Assembly: GCF_900090315.1 (NCBI RefSeq)
Contig: NZ_FMHZ01000002.1
Span: forward strand, 4,992,501-5,056,500
Reading direction: 5' to 3'
From: Micromonospora citrea
GTDB lineage: Bacteria; Actinomycetota; Actinomycetes; Mycobacteriales; Micromonosporaceae
DNA: 64,000 bases
The notes under the pieces are model-generated. The model was not told the DNA's origin, made no database searches, and saw only the letters and a program-made list of their open reading frames with translations. The translations under genes and the position numbers were made by a program. Below are positions 34,422 to 43,571 of the stretch, in pieces (position 1 is the first letter of the stretch; each line of letters opens with the position of its first letter).

Positions 34422-36461
34422 GTGACCACGACGCAGAACAGCCGACCCACGCCGGACGGATCCGGCGCCGACCAGCCCGGGGCGACCGCCGCCGGTGACG
34501 CGGCCCCGGCCGCCGCCGAGGAGGCGTCGACGGCCGGCACGACCGGGCCGCTGCCGAAGGAGGCGGGACAGGTCTCCGAGAAGGAGGCCCGCCAGGTCGC
34601 CGAGGCGGCCCGGGAGTCCTCCTGGGACCGGCCCAGCTTCGGCAAGGAACTCTTCCTCGGCCGCTTCCGGCTCGACCTGATCAACCCCTGGCCGCGCTCC
34701 GACGCGGCGGACGTCGCCCGGGCCGACGACTTCCTCGGCCGGTTCCGCGACTTCCTCACCTCCGAGGTGGACGGTGCGGCGATCGAGCGGGACGCGTCCA
34801 TCCCGGACGAGGTGTTCCACGGCCTGGCCCGGCTCGGCGCGTTCGGCATGAAGATCGACCGGTCGTACGGCGGGCTCGGGCTGAGCAACCTGCACTACTG
34901 CCGGGCCCTCATGCTGGCCGGCTCGGTCAGCCCGGCGATCGGCGCGCTGCTGTCGGCGCACCAGTCCATCGGGGTGCCGCAGCCGCTGAAGATGTTCGGC
35001 ACCGCCGAGCAGAAGCAGCGCTTCCTGCCCCGGCTCGCCGCCGGCGAGGTGTCGGCGTTCCTGCTCACCGAGCCGGACGTCGGCTCCGACCCGGCCCGGC
35101 TGGCCACCACCGCCGAGCCGACGCCCGACGGCACCGGCTACCGGCTCAACGGAGTCAAGCTCTGGGCCACCAACGGCACGGTCGCCACCCTGCTCGTGGT
35201 GATGGCCCGGGTCCCCGCCGCCGAGGGGCGGCGCGGTGGGATCACCGCCTTCGTCGTCGAGGGCGACAGCGAGGGCATCACCGTCGAACGACGCAACGCC
35301 TTCGTCGGCCTGCGCGGCCTGGAGAACAGCCTCACCCGCTTCCACGACGTCTTCGTACCCAACGAGAACGTCATCGGCGGGGAGGGCAAGGGGCTGAAGA
35401 TCGCGCTGACCACCCTCAACACCGGGCGGCTGTCGCTGCCGGCCATGTGCGTGGGCGCGGGAAAGTGGGCGCTGAACGTGGCCCGGGAGTGGGCCGCCGA
35501 CCGGGTGCAGTGGGGCCGGCCTGTCGGCGAGCACGAGGCGGTGGCCCAGAAGCTCTCCTTCATCGCCGCCACCACGTACGGCATGGAGACCATGCTCGAC
35601 CTCTGCTGCCTGCTGGCCGACGACGACCGCAACGACATCCGGATCGAGGCGGCGCTGGTCAAGCTCTACGCCAGCGAGATGGCCTGGAAGATCGCCGACG
35701 AGCTGATCCAGATCCGGGGCGGTCGCGGCTACGAGACGGCCGACTCCCTCGCGGCGCGGGGCGAGCGCCCGGCGGCCGTCGAGCAGTTGCTGCGCGACCT
35801 GCGGATCAACCGGATCTTCGAGGGCTCGACCGAGATCATGCACCTGCTGATCGCCCGGGAGGCGGTCGACGCGCACCTCTCCGTCGCCGGCGACATCATC
35901 GACCCGGACGCCGGGCTCGGCCGCAAGGCGCGCGCCGGCGCACGGGCCGGCGCCTTCTACGCGAAGTGGCTGCCCACCCTCGCCGTCGGCAAGGGCCAGC
36001 GCCCCTCGGCGTACGCCGAGTTCGGCCCGCTCGCCGGCCACCTGCGGCAGGTCGAGCGCGCCTCGCGCAAGCTGGCCCGCTCGACGTTCTACGCGATGTC
36101 GCGCTGGCAGGGAAGGATGGAGCGCAAGCAGGCGTTCCTCGGCCGGGTGGTGGACATCGGCGCGGAGCTGTTCGCGATGTCCGCCGTCTGCGTGCGCGCC
36201 TACGCCGAGCGGGACACCCGGCCGGAGAACGTCGAGCTGGCCGACCTCTTCTGCCGGCAGGCCCGGGTCCGCGTCGACGCGCTCTTCACCGCCCTGTGGG
36301 ACAACACCGACTCGGTCGACGTGGCCGCCGCGAAGCGGATCCTGGCCGGGCGCTACGCCGGCCTGGAGGACGGCGTGATCACCCCGGCCGACGAGCTGCC
36401 GTGGGTGGCGCGCTGGTCGCCCGGCCCGTCCACCGCCGCCGACGTCCGCCGCCGGGTGTGA
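34422..36461 (+). CDS. Acyl-CoA dehydrogenase family protein
   Basis: A 679-residue flavoenzyme that introduces the first double bond in fatty acyl-CoA breakdown. It is longer than the usual 380-400 residues. The extra length comes from a 60-residue low-complexity N-terminal tail and a C-terminal extension of about 180 residues, as in the very-long-chain type. LLTEPDVGSDPARL is the FAD-contact loop. The IRGGRGYET segment and RIFEGSTEIMH contain the region where the catalytic Glu is normally found. The GTG at 34422 follows GAGGGGG; a GTG at 34368 is a weaker alternative. A strong terminator follows 30 bases after the stop. Chain-length preference is inferred, not seen. Confidence 0.87.
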   Translation: MTTTQNSRPTPDGSGADQPGATAAGDAAPAAAEEASTAGTTGPLPKEAGQVSEKEARQVAEAARESSWDRPSFGKELFLGRFRLDLINPWPRSDAADVARADDFLGRFRDFLTSEVDGAAIERDASIPDEVFHGLARLGAFGMKIDRSYGGLGLSNLHYCRALMLAGSVSPAIGALLSAHQSIGVPQPLKMFGTAEQKQRFLPRLAAGEVSAFLLTEPDVGSDPARLATTAEPTPDGTGYRLNGVKLWATNGTVATLLVVMARVPAAEGRRGGITAFVVEGDSEGITVERRNAFVGLRGLENSLTRFHDVFVPNENVIGGEGKGLKIALTTLNTGRLSLPAMCVGAGKWALNVAREWAADRVQWGRPVGEHEAVAQKLSFIAATTYGMETMLDLCCLLADDDRNDIRIEAALVKLYASEMAWKIADELIQIRGGRGYETADSLAARGERPAAVEQLLRDLRINRIFEGSTEIMHLLIAREAVDAHLSVAGDIIDPDAGLGRKARAGARAGAFYAKWLPTLAVGKGQRPSAYAEFGPLAGHLRQVERASRKLARSTFYAMSRWQGRMERKQAFLGRVVDIGAELFAMSAVCVRAYAERDTRPENVELADLFCRQARVRVDALFTALWDNTDSVDVAAAKRILAGRYAGLEDGVITPADELPWVARWSPGPSTAADVRRRV

Positions 36462-36491
36462 GCGGGGCAGGTCGTCCCACCGGGTGACGCC

Positions 36492-36529
36492 CCGGTGCCG
36501 GGCCGGGCGCGCAGCCGGCCCGGCACCGG
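36492..36529. terminator. Bidirectional terminator after acyl-CoA dehydrogenase
   Basis: A perfect 15-bp stem (36492-36506 with 36515-36529) with an 8-base loop lies between the converging dehydrogenase gene and the 55-residue membrane protein gene. It likely terminates both. Confidence 0.85.
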
Positions 36530-36533
36530 CGGG

Positions 36534-36701
36534 TCAGCGGGCGATCCCCCAGGCCAGGACCGCCGCGAGGATCAGCCCGTTGAGCACGGCCAGCCACAGG
36601 TGCGCCGCCGGCGGGATCTTGCGACCCTTGCGGAGGAAGATGACCAGGACGGCGGCGTAGACGAGCAGCAGGACGGCGATGCCGACGAGGAAGTAGAACA
36701 C
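36534..36701 (-). CDS. Small membrane protein (55 aa), unannotated, last gene of the zinc operon
   Basis: A 55-residue hydrophobic protein starting with GTG at 36701 (VFYFLVGIAVLLLVYAAVLV). The first hydrophobic segment spans about residues 2-22. A basic loop (FLRKGRKIPPAAH) and a second segment (LWLAVLNGLILAAVLAW) follow, so both ends are probably outside. The start lies 9 bases after the stop of the upstream gene, and an AGGG stretch just before it could act as ribosome binding site. It is too short for a standard 60-codon filter. The strong terminator right after it supports a real transcript end. Function is unknown. Confidence 0.6.
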   Translation of the reverse strand: MFYFLVGIAVLLLVYAAVLVIFLRKGRKIPPAAHLWLAVLNGLILAAVLAWGIAR

Positions 36702-36710
36702 CCGACGACC

Positions 36711-37316
36711 CTATCGGCCGCCCCGCAGGCCGAGTTGGCGCAGCTCCAGTGCGGCGAGCGCGTCGACCGTGGCGTCGTCGCCGCGTCGCCACGCCTCGGC
36801 CACGTCGGGCGCGATCCGGGTCAGCCGCCCCAGCGGCTGGGTGGCCAGCGCCCGCAGGGCGAGCAGGTCCCGGCCGGCAGGCGCGCCGGCCAGCCTGGCG
36901 GCGGAGGAGGCCCGGCGCACCCAGCGCACCCGCAGCGGCAGCCAGCCGAAGAGGACGAGGCCGAGTGGGAAGACCAGCACGGCCACGGCCAGCGCGAGGG
37001 CGAGCTGGTCGACCAGCTCCTGCTGGTCCCGGCCGGCCTCGGCGAGCGACCGGGCGGCGCCGGCGGCCCGCTGGAACGGGGCGGTCAGCTCGTCGCCCAC
37101 CAGCGGCACCCGGCCGACCTTGCCGCCGGCCTCGGCCAGGTTGTCGGCGAGGCCGCCGCCGGCCCCCTCCAGCTTCTGCCCGGGTACGGCGAGCTTCTGG
37201 ACGAGGTCGTGCAGCCAGAGCGCGCCGCGGACCGCGGCGTACACCCAGACGACGACGAGCAGGTCGGTGATCAGCTGTCGGACGGCGGTGGGGAAGCGAT
37301 CAGCGTAGATCTTCAC
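36711..37316 (-). CDS. Hypothetical membrane protein in the zinc operon (201 aa)
   Basis: A 201-residue protein with two hydrophobic segments (about residues 18-36, ITDLLVVVWVYAAVRGALW, and 120-140, ALALAVAVLVFPLGLVLFG). Between them lies a hydrophilic Gly/Ala/Glu-rich stretch. The C-terminal 55 residues look cytoplasmic. No domain is recognised. The GTG at 37316 lies 69 bases after the Fur-family gene, on the same strand. Its position in the znu/Fur operon suggests, but does not prove, a role in metal homeostasis. Confidence 0.7.
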   Translation of the reverse strand: MKIYADRFPTAVRQLITDLLVVVWVYAAVRGALWLHDLVQKLAVPGQKLEGAGGGLADNLAEAGGKVGRVPLVGDELTAPFQRAAGAARSLAEAGRDQQELVDQLALALAVAVLVFPLGLVLFGWLPLRVRWVRRASSAARLAGAPAGRDLLALRALATQPLGRLTRIAPDVAEAWRRGDDATVDALAALELRQLGLRGGR

Positions 37317-37385
37317 GCCGGACAGCGTGCCACGCCCCGCCGCCGTCGGCATCGGTCGCGAGGAGCGGGCCGGCGCCGGGAGGGG

Positions 37386-37778
37386 TCAGCCGGCGCAGGC
37401 CGGGCAGGTGCCGAAGATCTCCAGGGTGTGGCTGACGTCGGCGTAGCCGTGCTGCGCGGCCACCCGCTCCGCCCAGTTCTCCACCGCGGGCCCGGCCACC
37501 TCCACCGTGCGCCCGCAGCCGCGGCAGACCAGGTGGTGGTGGTGCCCCTCGCTGCACCGGCGGTAGAGGTGCTCGCCGCCCGGCGGGCGCATCACGTCGA
37601 TCTCGCCCGCGTCGGCCAGGCCCTGAAGGGTGCGGTAGACGGTGGTGAGGCCGACGCGCTCGCCGCGTTCGCGCAGCATCGCGTGCAGCTCCTGGGCGCT
37701 GTGGAAGCCCTCCACCTCGCCCAGCAGCGCGCTGACGGCCGAGCGCTGCCGGGTGTTGCGGACCGCGGAACTCGTCAT
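37386..37778 (-). CDS. zur: Fur family metal-responsive repressor (Zur-like)
   Basis: A 130-residue Fur-family repressor. The winged helix spans NTRQRSAVSALLGEVEGFHS to VGLTTVYRTLQGLADAGEI near residue 55. The His-rich stretch CSEGHHHHLVCRGCG and the C-terminal CPAC hold metal and structural zinc ligands. Its place in the znuABC operon, and a Zur-type box ahead of znuA, make zinc the likely signal. It overlaps the ArsR-type gene by four bases (ATGA), so both regulators are made together. Feedback on znuA is therefore expected. Confidence 0.9.
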   Translation of the reverse strand: MTSSAVRNTRQRSAVSALLGEVEGFHSAQELHAMLRERGERVGLTTVYRTLQGLADAGEIDVMRPPGGEHLYRRCSEGHHHHLVCRGCGRTVEVAGPAVENWAERVAAQHGYADVSHTLEIFGTCPACAG

Positions 37779-38074
37779 GACCCCTCCCCGGCGTGGCTGA
37801 CCGCGTCGGCCACGATGTGCGCGACGTGCTCGTCGACGAGGGCGTACGCGATCTCCCGCCCCCGTCGTGAGCCGCGCACCACGCCGGCGCCCCGCAGCAC
37901 CCGCAGGTGCTGGGAGACCAGCGGCTGCGCGGCCCCGAGCTTGTCGACCAGTTCGTGCACGCAGCGCTCGCCCTCGGCGAGCTCGCTGACGATGGCCAGC
38001 CGGATCGGCGCCGACAGGGCCCGCAGCAGCTCGCTGGCTCCCTCGAAGGCGTCGTAGCCTGATCCACCGGTCAC
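37775..38074 (-). CDS. ArsR/SmtB family winged-helix regulator
   Basis: A 99-residue ArsR-type repressor. The helix-turn-helix is GAAQPLVSQHLRVLRGAGVV, preceded by LSAPIRLAIVSEL and followed by RGREIAYALVDEH. The His in ALVDEHVAHIV lies where SmtB-type repressors bind zinc or nickel at helix alpha-5. ERCVHEL also carries a Cys and a His near the DNA-binding region. It sits 43 bases after znuB and overlaps the Fur-family gene by four bases. The co-occurrence of an ArsR-type sensor and a Zur in one operon is unusual and worth noting. Confidence 0.88.
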   Translation of the reverse strand: MTGGSGYDAFEGASELLRALSAPIRLAIVSELAEGERCVHELVDKLGAAQPLVSQHLRVLRGAGVVRGSRRGREIAYALVDEHVAHIVADAVSHAGEGS

Positions 38075-38117
38075 CCAGTAACGGTAACCAATCCCACCGG
38101 CACGCCGCTGAGCAGGA

Positions 38118-38984
38118 TCAGTGGAGCACGACCTCGTGCGGTTCGGGGGTCGGGGCGGCGGCCGGCACGCGCCGCCGGCGCACCGCCCGCCAGCCCGCGC
38201 CGAGCATCGCGACGACCGCGAACGAGGCGATCGCCATCAGCACCACCGACGCGCCGGGGGCGGTGTCGGCGTTGGCGGCGACCCAGACCCCGGAGCCGGC
38301 GGCGAAGAGACCGAGCGTCATGGCCGCCGCCATCGTGCTGCGGAACCCGCGCGTCACCTGCTGCGCCGTGGCCACCGGCACCACCATCAGCGCGCTGATC
38401 AGCAGCACGCCGACCGCCCGCATGGCGATCGTCACGGTGACCGCGGTCGCCACGGCGAGCAGCAGGTTGAGCGTACGCACCGGCAGCCCGGAGACCCGGG
38501 CGTACTCCTCGTCGTGGCAGACCGCGAAGAGCGCGGGACGCAGCCCCAGCATGGTGACCAGGATCGCGCCGCCGAGCACCGCGATGGTGACCAGGTCGCC
38601 CGTGGCGATGGTGCTCAACGATCCGAAGAGGTAGGAGTTGAGGCTGGAGCTGGTGCTGTCGGAGAGCCCCACCAGCATCACGCCGCCGGCTATGCCGCCG
38701 TAGAAGAGCAGGGCCAGCGCCAGGTCGCCGGAGGTGCGGCCGCGCGCGCGGACCACCTCGATGGTGATCGCGCCGACGGTCGCCACGACCACCGCGACCA
38801 GCACGGGGGACCGGTTGAGCAGCAGGCCCGCGCCGACGCCGGTGAGCGCCACGTGCCCGACCCCGTCGCCGATCAGCGCGAGCCGCCGCTGCACCAGGTA
38901 GATGCCGAGCGCCGGGGCGGCCAGGCCGATGACCAGCGCGCCGATCAGGGCGCGCTGCATGTAGGGGTACTGGAAGAGTTCCAT
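38118..38984 (-). CDS. znuB: Zinc ABC transporter permease ZnuB-like
   Basis: A 288-residue membrane subunit of a metal ABC importer (ABC-3 family). About eight hydrophobic segments are visible, with LIGDGVGHVALTGVGAGLLL near the start and AMRAVGVLLISALMVVPVATA near the end. The start at 38984 gives MELFQYPYMQRALIGAL. The gene begins one base after the end of the znuC gene, so translation is coupled. With ZnuA and ZnuC it imports zinc (or manganese). Zinc is favoured by the Zur box and regulators. Confidence 0.93.
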   Translation of the reverse strand: MELFQYPYMQRALIGALVIGLAAPALGIYLVQRRLALIGDGVGHVALTGVGAGLLLNRSPVLVAVVVATVGAITIEVVRARGRTSGDLALALLFYGGIAGGVMLVGLSDSTSSSLNSYLFGSLSTIATGDLVTIAVLGGAILVTMLGLRPALFAVCHDEEYARVSGLPVRTLNLLLAVATAVTVTIAMRAVGVLLISALMVVPVATAQQVTRGFRSTMAAAMTLGLFAAGSGVWVAANADTAPGASVVLMAIASFAVVAMLGAGWRAVRRRRVPAAAPTPEPHEVVLH

Positions 38985-38985
38985 C

Positions 38986-39747
38986 TCAGCTGCTCCACAG
39001 CCCGGCGGGCTCGTCGGGACCGTGCGGGTGCACGTGGTCGTGGTCCGGCTCCGCGTGGTGGCCGGCGGGCTCCGGCACCGCGCCGTCGTGGCAGATCCCA
39101 CCCTGGTGTACGACGACCGCCCGGCTGATCAACGGTCGCAGCGGCCCGAGTTCGTGGGCGACCAGCAGCACCGTGCCGCCGTCGGCCACGAAGTCGCGCA
39201 GCGCCCCGGCGAACGCCTCCTGGCTGGCCGCGTCCACGCCGGCGGTCGGCTCGTCGAGGACGAGCAGTTCCGGCTGGCCGGCCAGCGCCCGGGCGATCAG
39301 GGTGCGCTGCTGCTGCCCCCCGGAGAGGGTGGCGACCGGGTCGCGGGCCCGGTCGGCGAGCCCGACGGACTCCAGTGCCGCGTCGACGGCGGCCCGGTCG
39401 GCCCGCCCGGGCGGGCGCAGGACGCCCCGGCGCGCCAGCCGGCCGGAGGCCACCACCTCGCGGACGGTGGCCGGTACGCCGCTGCCGGCACCGAGGCGCT
39501 GCGGGACGTACCCGATCCGGTGCCACTGCCGGAAGCGGCGCAGCGGGCGGTCGAAGAGGGTGACCGACCCGGAGCTGAGCGGCACCAGGCCGAGCGCGGC
39601 GCGGATCAGCGTGGACTTGCCGGAGCCGTTGGCGCCGAGCACCGCGACCACCTCGCCGGCGGTCACGGTCAGGGAGACGTCACGCAGCACGGGGCGGCCG
39701 TCGTAGCCGACCACCCCGTGCGCGACGGTGATGACTGGGGTTGTCAC
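38986..39747 (-). CDS. znuC: Zinc ABC transporter ATP-binding protein ZnuC-like
   Basis: A 253-residue ATPase subunit. Walker A is GANGSGKST near residue 37, the signature LSGGQQQRTL, and Walker B ELLVLDEPTAGVD. The His switch is in LLVAHELGPL. The C-terminal His-rich end (HHAEPDHDHVHPHG) may bind metal. GTG at 39747 overlaps the znuA stop by four bases. It is followed directly by znuB. Confidence 0.94.
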   Translation of the reverse strand: MTTPVITVAHGVVGYDGRPVLRDVSLTVTAGEVVAVLGANGSGKSTLIRAALGLVPLSSGSVTLFDRPLRRFRQWHRIGYVPQRLGAGSGVPATVREVVASGRLARRGVLRPPGRADRAAVDAALESVGLADRARDPVATLSGGQQQRTLIARALAGQPELLVLDEPTAGVDAASQEAFAGALRDFVADGGTVLLVAHELGPLRPLISRAVVVHQGGICHDGAVPEPAGHHAEPDHDHVHPHGPDEPAGLWSS

Positions 39748-40730
39748 GAGCAGCTCAACGCCGTCCTCAGGGTCGCAAGGTTGGTGCGCATCACCGAAAG
39801 GTAGTCGCCGCCGCCGGGCGTCAGCCCCTCCAGGGGGTCCAGCACGGCGGTCTTCGCGCCGACCTCCTTGGCGATCGTCTCGGCCACCTTCGGGCTGACC
39901 AGCGTCTCGAAGAAGATCGTGGTGGCCTTGTGCTCCCGGGCCTCCTCGATCACCTCGGCGAGGCGCTGCGGGGCGGGCTCGTTCTCCGGGCTGAGCCCGG
40001 TGATGCCGATCTGCTCCAGCTGGTAGCGCTCGGTGAGGTAGCCGAAGGCGGTGTGGCTGACCACGATCTCCCGCCGCTGGCAGGTCTTCAGCCCGGTCGT
40101 GAACTCGGCGTCCAGCTTCTCCAGCTCGGTACGCAGCGTCCTGGCGCGGGCGGTGTAGTCGGCTGCCCGGTCCGGGTCGGCCTGGCCGAGCCGCTCGGCG
40201 AGCTTGTCGCCGACCGTGGCCAGGCGGGTCGGGTCCAGCCAGAGGTGCGGGTCCTTGGCGCCGTCCTTCTCGTGGCCGGGCTCCTCGGCCTTGGCCGACT
40301 CCTCGGGGTGGGCGTGCTCCTCGCCCTCGTGGTCGTGGTCGTGGCCGCCCGCGGCGGCGTCCATCAGCGGCTGCACGGTCGACACGTCGAATGCGCGCTC
40401 CTTGGCGTTCTGCTCGACGGCCTCGTCCAGCGCCGGCTGGAAGCCCTTGAGCAGGACGACCAGCTCCGCCTCGGCGACCTGGCCCACCTGGCCCGGGTTC
40501 AGCTCCAGGTCGTGCGGCTCCGCCCCGGGCTTGACCAGATTGGTCACATTCACCGCGTCGCCGCCGATGCGCTCGGCGAGGAACTGCAACGGGTAGAAGG
40601 CCGCCACCACGTCGACCCGCTGCGGGTCGGCGCCGGCGGTGCCGTCGTCGGAGCAGGCCGTGACACCGCCCAGGGCGAGCAGGGCGGCGGTGGCGGCGGC
40701 GAGGGCGCGCGGGGCGGGGCGGATGTTCAT
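39744..40730 (-). CDS. znuA: Zinc ABC transporter substrate-binding lipoprotein ZnuA-like
   Basis: A 328-residue metal-binding lipoprotein. The signal peptide ends in the lipobox GVTACSDD near residue 25. Metal ligands are expected at the His of KPGAEPHDLEL, at DPHLWLDP and at VVSHTAFGYL. A His/Glu-rich flexible loop (GGHDHDHEGEEHAHPEE) is typical of zinc-specific members. The ATG at 40730 has GGAAGG 8 bases before it. A Zur-type box lies 22-36 bases upstream, so zinc starvation should induce the operon. It is the first gene of the znuA-znuC-znuB-arsR-zur run. Confidence 0.95.
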   Translation of the reverse strand: MNIRPAPRALAAATAALLALGGVTACSDDGTAGADPQRVDVVAAFYPLQFLAERIGGDAVNVTNLVKPGAEPHDLELNPGQVGQVAEAELVVLLKGFQPALDEAVEQNAKERAFDVSTVQPLMDAAAGGHDHDHEGEEHAHPEESAKAEEPGHEKDGAKDPHLWLDPTRLATVGDKLAERLGQADPDRAADYTARARTLRTELEKLDAEFTTGLKTCQRREIVVSHTAFGYLTERYQLEQIGITGLSPENEPAPQRLAEVIEEAREHKATTIFFETLVSPKVAETIAKEVGAKTAVLDPLEGLTPGGGDYLSVMRTNLATLRTALSCS

Positions 40731-40751
40731 GACATGAACCTTCCGCGACAA

Positions 40752-40766
40752 CGACAATGATTGTCA
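40752..40766 (-). promoter_or_regulatory. Zur-like operator ahead of znuA
   Basis: CGACAATGATTGTCA (plus strand) is a palindrome centred on GACAATGATTGTC. It resembles the actinobacterial Zur box TGAAAATGATTTTCA. It lies 22 bases before the znuA start, where a repressor would block the promoter. Confidence 0.75.
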
Positions 40767-40784
40767 AAAACGCATGCTTGCATG

Positions 40785-41042
40785 TCAGAGCAGCTTCACC
40801 AGGCCCGCGGTCACCAGCAGGGTGAGCACCACCAGCCGGATCACCCGGGTCGGCGCGGTCTGCACCGCCCAGGTGGTGACCAGCAGCGCGGCGACGGCCG
40901 CGGCGAGCAGCAGGGTGAGCAGGCCGCCGACCGCTCCGGGGGTGAAGAACGCGACCAGCGCCAGCACCAGGGTGACCAGGAACACCGTCGTCGGGTTCGC
41001 CCGGGCCAACCGGGCCGGCAACCGGCTCTGCGTACGCTGCAT
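40785..41042 (-). CDS. DUF6703-like small membrane protein (85 aa)
   Basis: An 85-residue protein with three hydrophobic segments ([40 protein letters not shown] and [19 protein letters not shown]) and a basic N-terminus ([17 protein letters not shown]). It matches the small actinobacterial DUF6703 type in length and pattern; function is unknown. It starts 27 bases from the divergent ABM gene and ends 19 bases before the Zur box. It runs the same way as znuA but is probably not under Zur control, since the box lies after it. Confidence 0.7.
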   Translation of the reverse strand: MQRTQSRLPARLARANPTTVFLVTLVLALVAFFTPGAVGGLLTLLLAAAVAALLVTTWAVQTAPTRVIRLVVLTLLVTAGLVKLL

Positions 41043-41069
41043 CCCACAGACTCTACGAGGAGGAACCCG

Positions 41070-41411
41070 GTGCTGGTGACCAACCGGTTCGTGGTCGACG
41101 TCGATGTCGCCGACGGCTTCACCGAGCGGGCGCACGCCGCCCTCGCCGCGCTCGCGGCCCGCCCCGGTTACCTGCGCGGGCAACTGGTCCGGGCGCTGGA
41201 CGACCCGCGGCACTGGTGCCTGGTCACCGAGTGGGAGTCCGTCGGCGCCTACCGGCGCGCCCTCGGCGGCTTCGACGTCAAGGTCACAGCGGTGCCGCTG
41301 CTCGCCGAGTCGGTCGACGAGCCGTCCGCCTACGAGGCGCTCGCCGCCGCCGCCCCGGGTGGGGACGTGGTCGTGACGGCGAGCGATCGGGCCGCTGGTC
41401 CGTACCGCTGA
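41070..41411 (+). CDS. Antibiotic biosynthesis monooxygenase (ABM) domain protein
   Basis: A 113-residue ferredoxin-like dimeric protein of the ABM family. The core reads [20 protein letters not shown], then [20 protein letters not shown] and [19 protein letters not shown]. Relatives include heme-degrading and quinone-forming monooxygenases. The GTG at 41070 follows a strong GAGGAGGAA site. No key heme ligand can be assigned with confidence. It is divergent from the DUF6703-like gene with 27 bases between start codons, so the promoters overlap. Confidence 0.85.
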   Translation: MLVTNRFVVDVDVADGFTERAHAALAALAARPGYLRGQLVRALDDPRHWCLVTEWESVGAYRRALGGFDVKVTAVPLLAESVDEPSAYEALAAAAPGGDVVVTASDRAAGPYR

Positions 41412-41423
41412 GCCGGCGGCCAC

Positions 41424-41429
41424 TAGATT
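41424..41429 (+). promoter_or_regulatory. -10 box (TAGATT) of the 191-aa gene
   Basis: TAGATT ends 6 bases before the ATG at 41436. There is no ribosome binding site, so the mRNA is probably leaderless. Confidence 0.45.
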
Positions 41430-41435
41430 GCTCTC

Positions 41436-42011
41436 ATGACCGCTCCCGGATCGGCGGCACCGCCGCCGCACTCGTCGCTGCCCGGCCAGGAGGGGGCGCA
41501 GCCGCCCGGCGTGCCCGTCCCGCCGGCGGATCCGGGCGTGCCCGTCCCGCCGGCCGGCCCCGGGGTGGCCCCGCCGTTCGCGGCGCCGCCCACCGAGGGG
41601 CGCAACACCCGGCTCTGGCTGGGGCTGGGCGCCGGGGCGCTCGCCGTGCTGCTCTGCTGCGGCGGTGGCGGCGCGGCCGTCGTGGGCCTGGTGGTGACCG
41701 GGGTGCAGGCCGTCCGGGAGCAGGGGCACACCGTCTCCACCGACTACTACCAGGCGCTTGTCGAACGGAAGTACGGCGCCGCGTACGACCAGCTCTGCGA
41801 CGACGCGCAGCGCCGCGAGTCGCGTGGGGAGTTCGAGCGTCGGGTCGCCGCCGAGCCGCAGATCTCGGCGTTCCGGGTGGGCGAGGTGGACGCCACGACC
41901 CTGACCGTCCCGGTGGACGTGACCTACACCGGCGGCCGGCAGGACCGGCAGGAGGTCGTCCTCGGGCAGGACCGGGAGACCGGCGGCATGGAGGTGTGCG
42001 GGGTCAACTGA
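41436..42011 (+). CDS. Membrane-anchored DUF4878-like protein
   Basis: A 191-residue protein with a Pro-rich cytoplasmic N-terminus (residues 1-55, with PGVPVPPA repeats), one membrane helix (about 58-90, [20 protein letters not shown]) and an external domain. The external part ([18 protein letters not shown] to VDVTYTGGR) resembles DUF4878/NTF2-like lumenal domains that bind small ligands. Two Cys in the external part may form a disulfide. Function unknown. It has its own leaderless promoter. Confidence 0.65.
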   Translation: MTAPGSAAPPPHSSLPGQEGAQPPGVPVPPADPGVPVPPAGPGVAPPFAAPPTEGRNTRLWLGLGAGALAVLLCCGGGGAAVVGLVVTGVQAVREQGHTVSTDYYQALVERKYGAAYDQLCDDAQRRESRGEFERRVAAEPQISAFRVGEVDATTLTVPVDVTYTGGRQDRQEVVLGQDRETGGMEVCGVN

Positions 42012-42022
42012 CCCGCCCCCGG

Positions 42023-42028
42023 TATTCT
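42023..42028 (+). promoter_or_regulatory. -10 box (TATTCT) of glyS
   Basis: TATTCT lies about 100 bases before the glyS ATG, implying a leader of roughly 93 bases. A 7-bp hairpin (42098-42104 with 42110-42116) sits directly before the ribosome binding site. Confidence 0.4.
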
Positions 42029-42127
42029 GCTGGGCTCGGGGCGGTGCTGGTCGTACCGTTGTCCCGAACTGCTCCTTCCGTCCTTTTGCCGCGTCCCCGC
42101 CGACCGCCAGTCGGCGTAGGAGGAAAC

Positions 42128-43507
<1,380 letters not shown>

Positions 43508-43516
43508 GCTGCCCGG

Positions 43517-43560
43517 ACGGGGCCCCGGTCGGCGTGGGAACGCGCCGGCCGGGGCCCCGT
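43517..43560 (+). terminator. Terminator hairpin after glyS
   Basis: A long stem pairs 43517-43534 with 43543-43560 (18 pairs, one G-T), with an 8-base loop. The dusB -10 box starts on its last base. Confidence 0.85.
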
Positions 43561-43565
43561 ACACT
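43560..43565 (+). promoter_or_regulatory. -10 box (TACACT) of dusB
   Basis: TACACT ends 6 bases before the GTG at 43572. The mRNA is probably leaderless. The glyS terminator occupies the -35 region, as at rsmE. Confidence 0.5.
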
Positions 43566-43571
43566 TGTCCG

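Noticed and set aside
42012..42127. T-box leader before glyS
   Set aside because: No T-box sequence (TGGNACCGCG-type) or antiterminator is present; only a short hairpin before the ribosome binding site.
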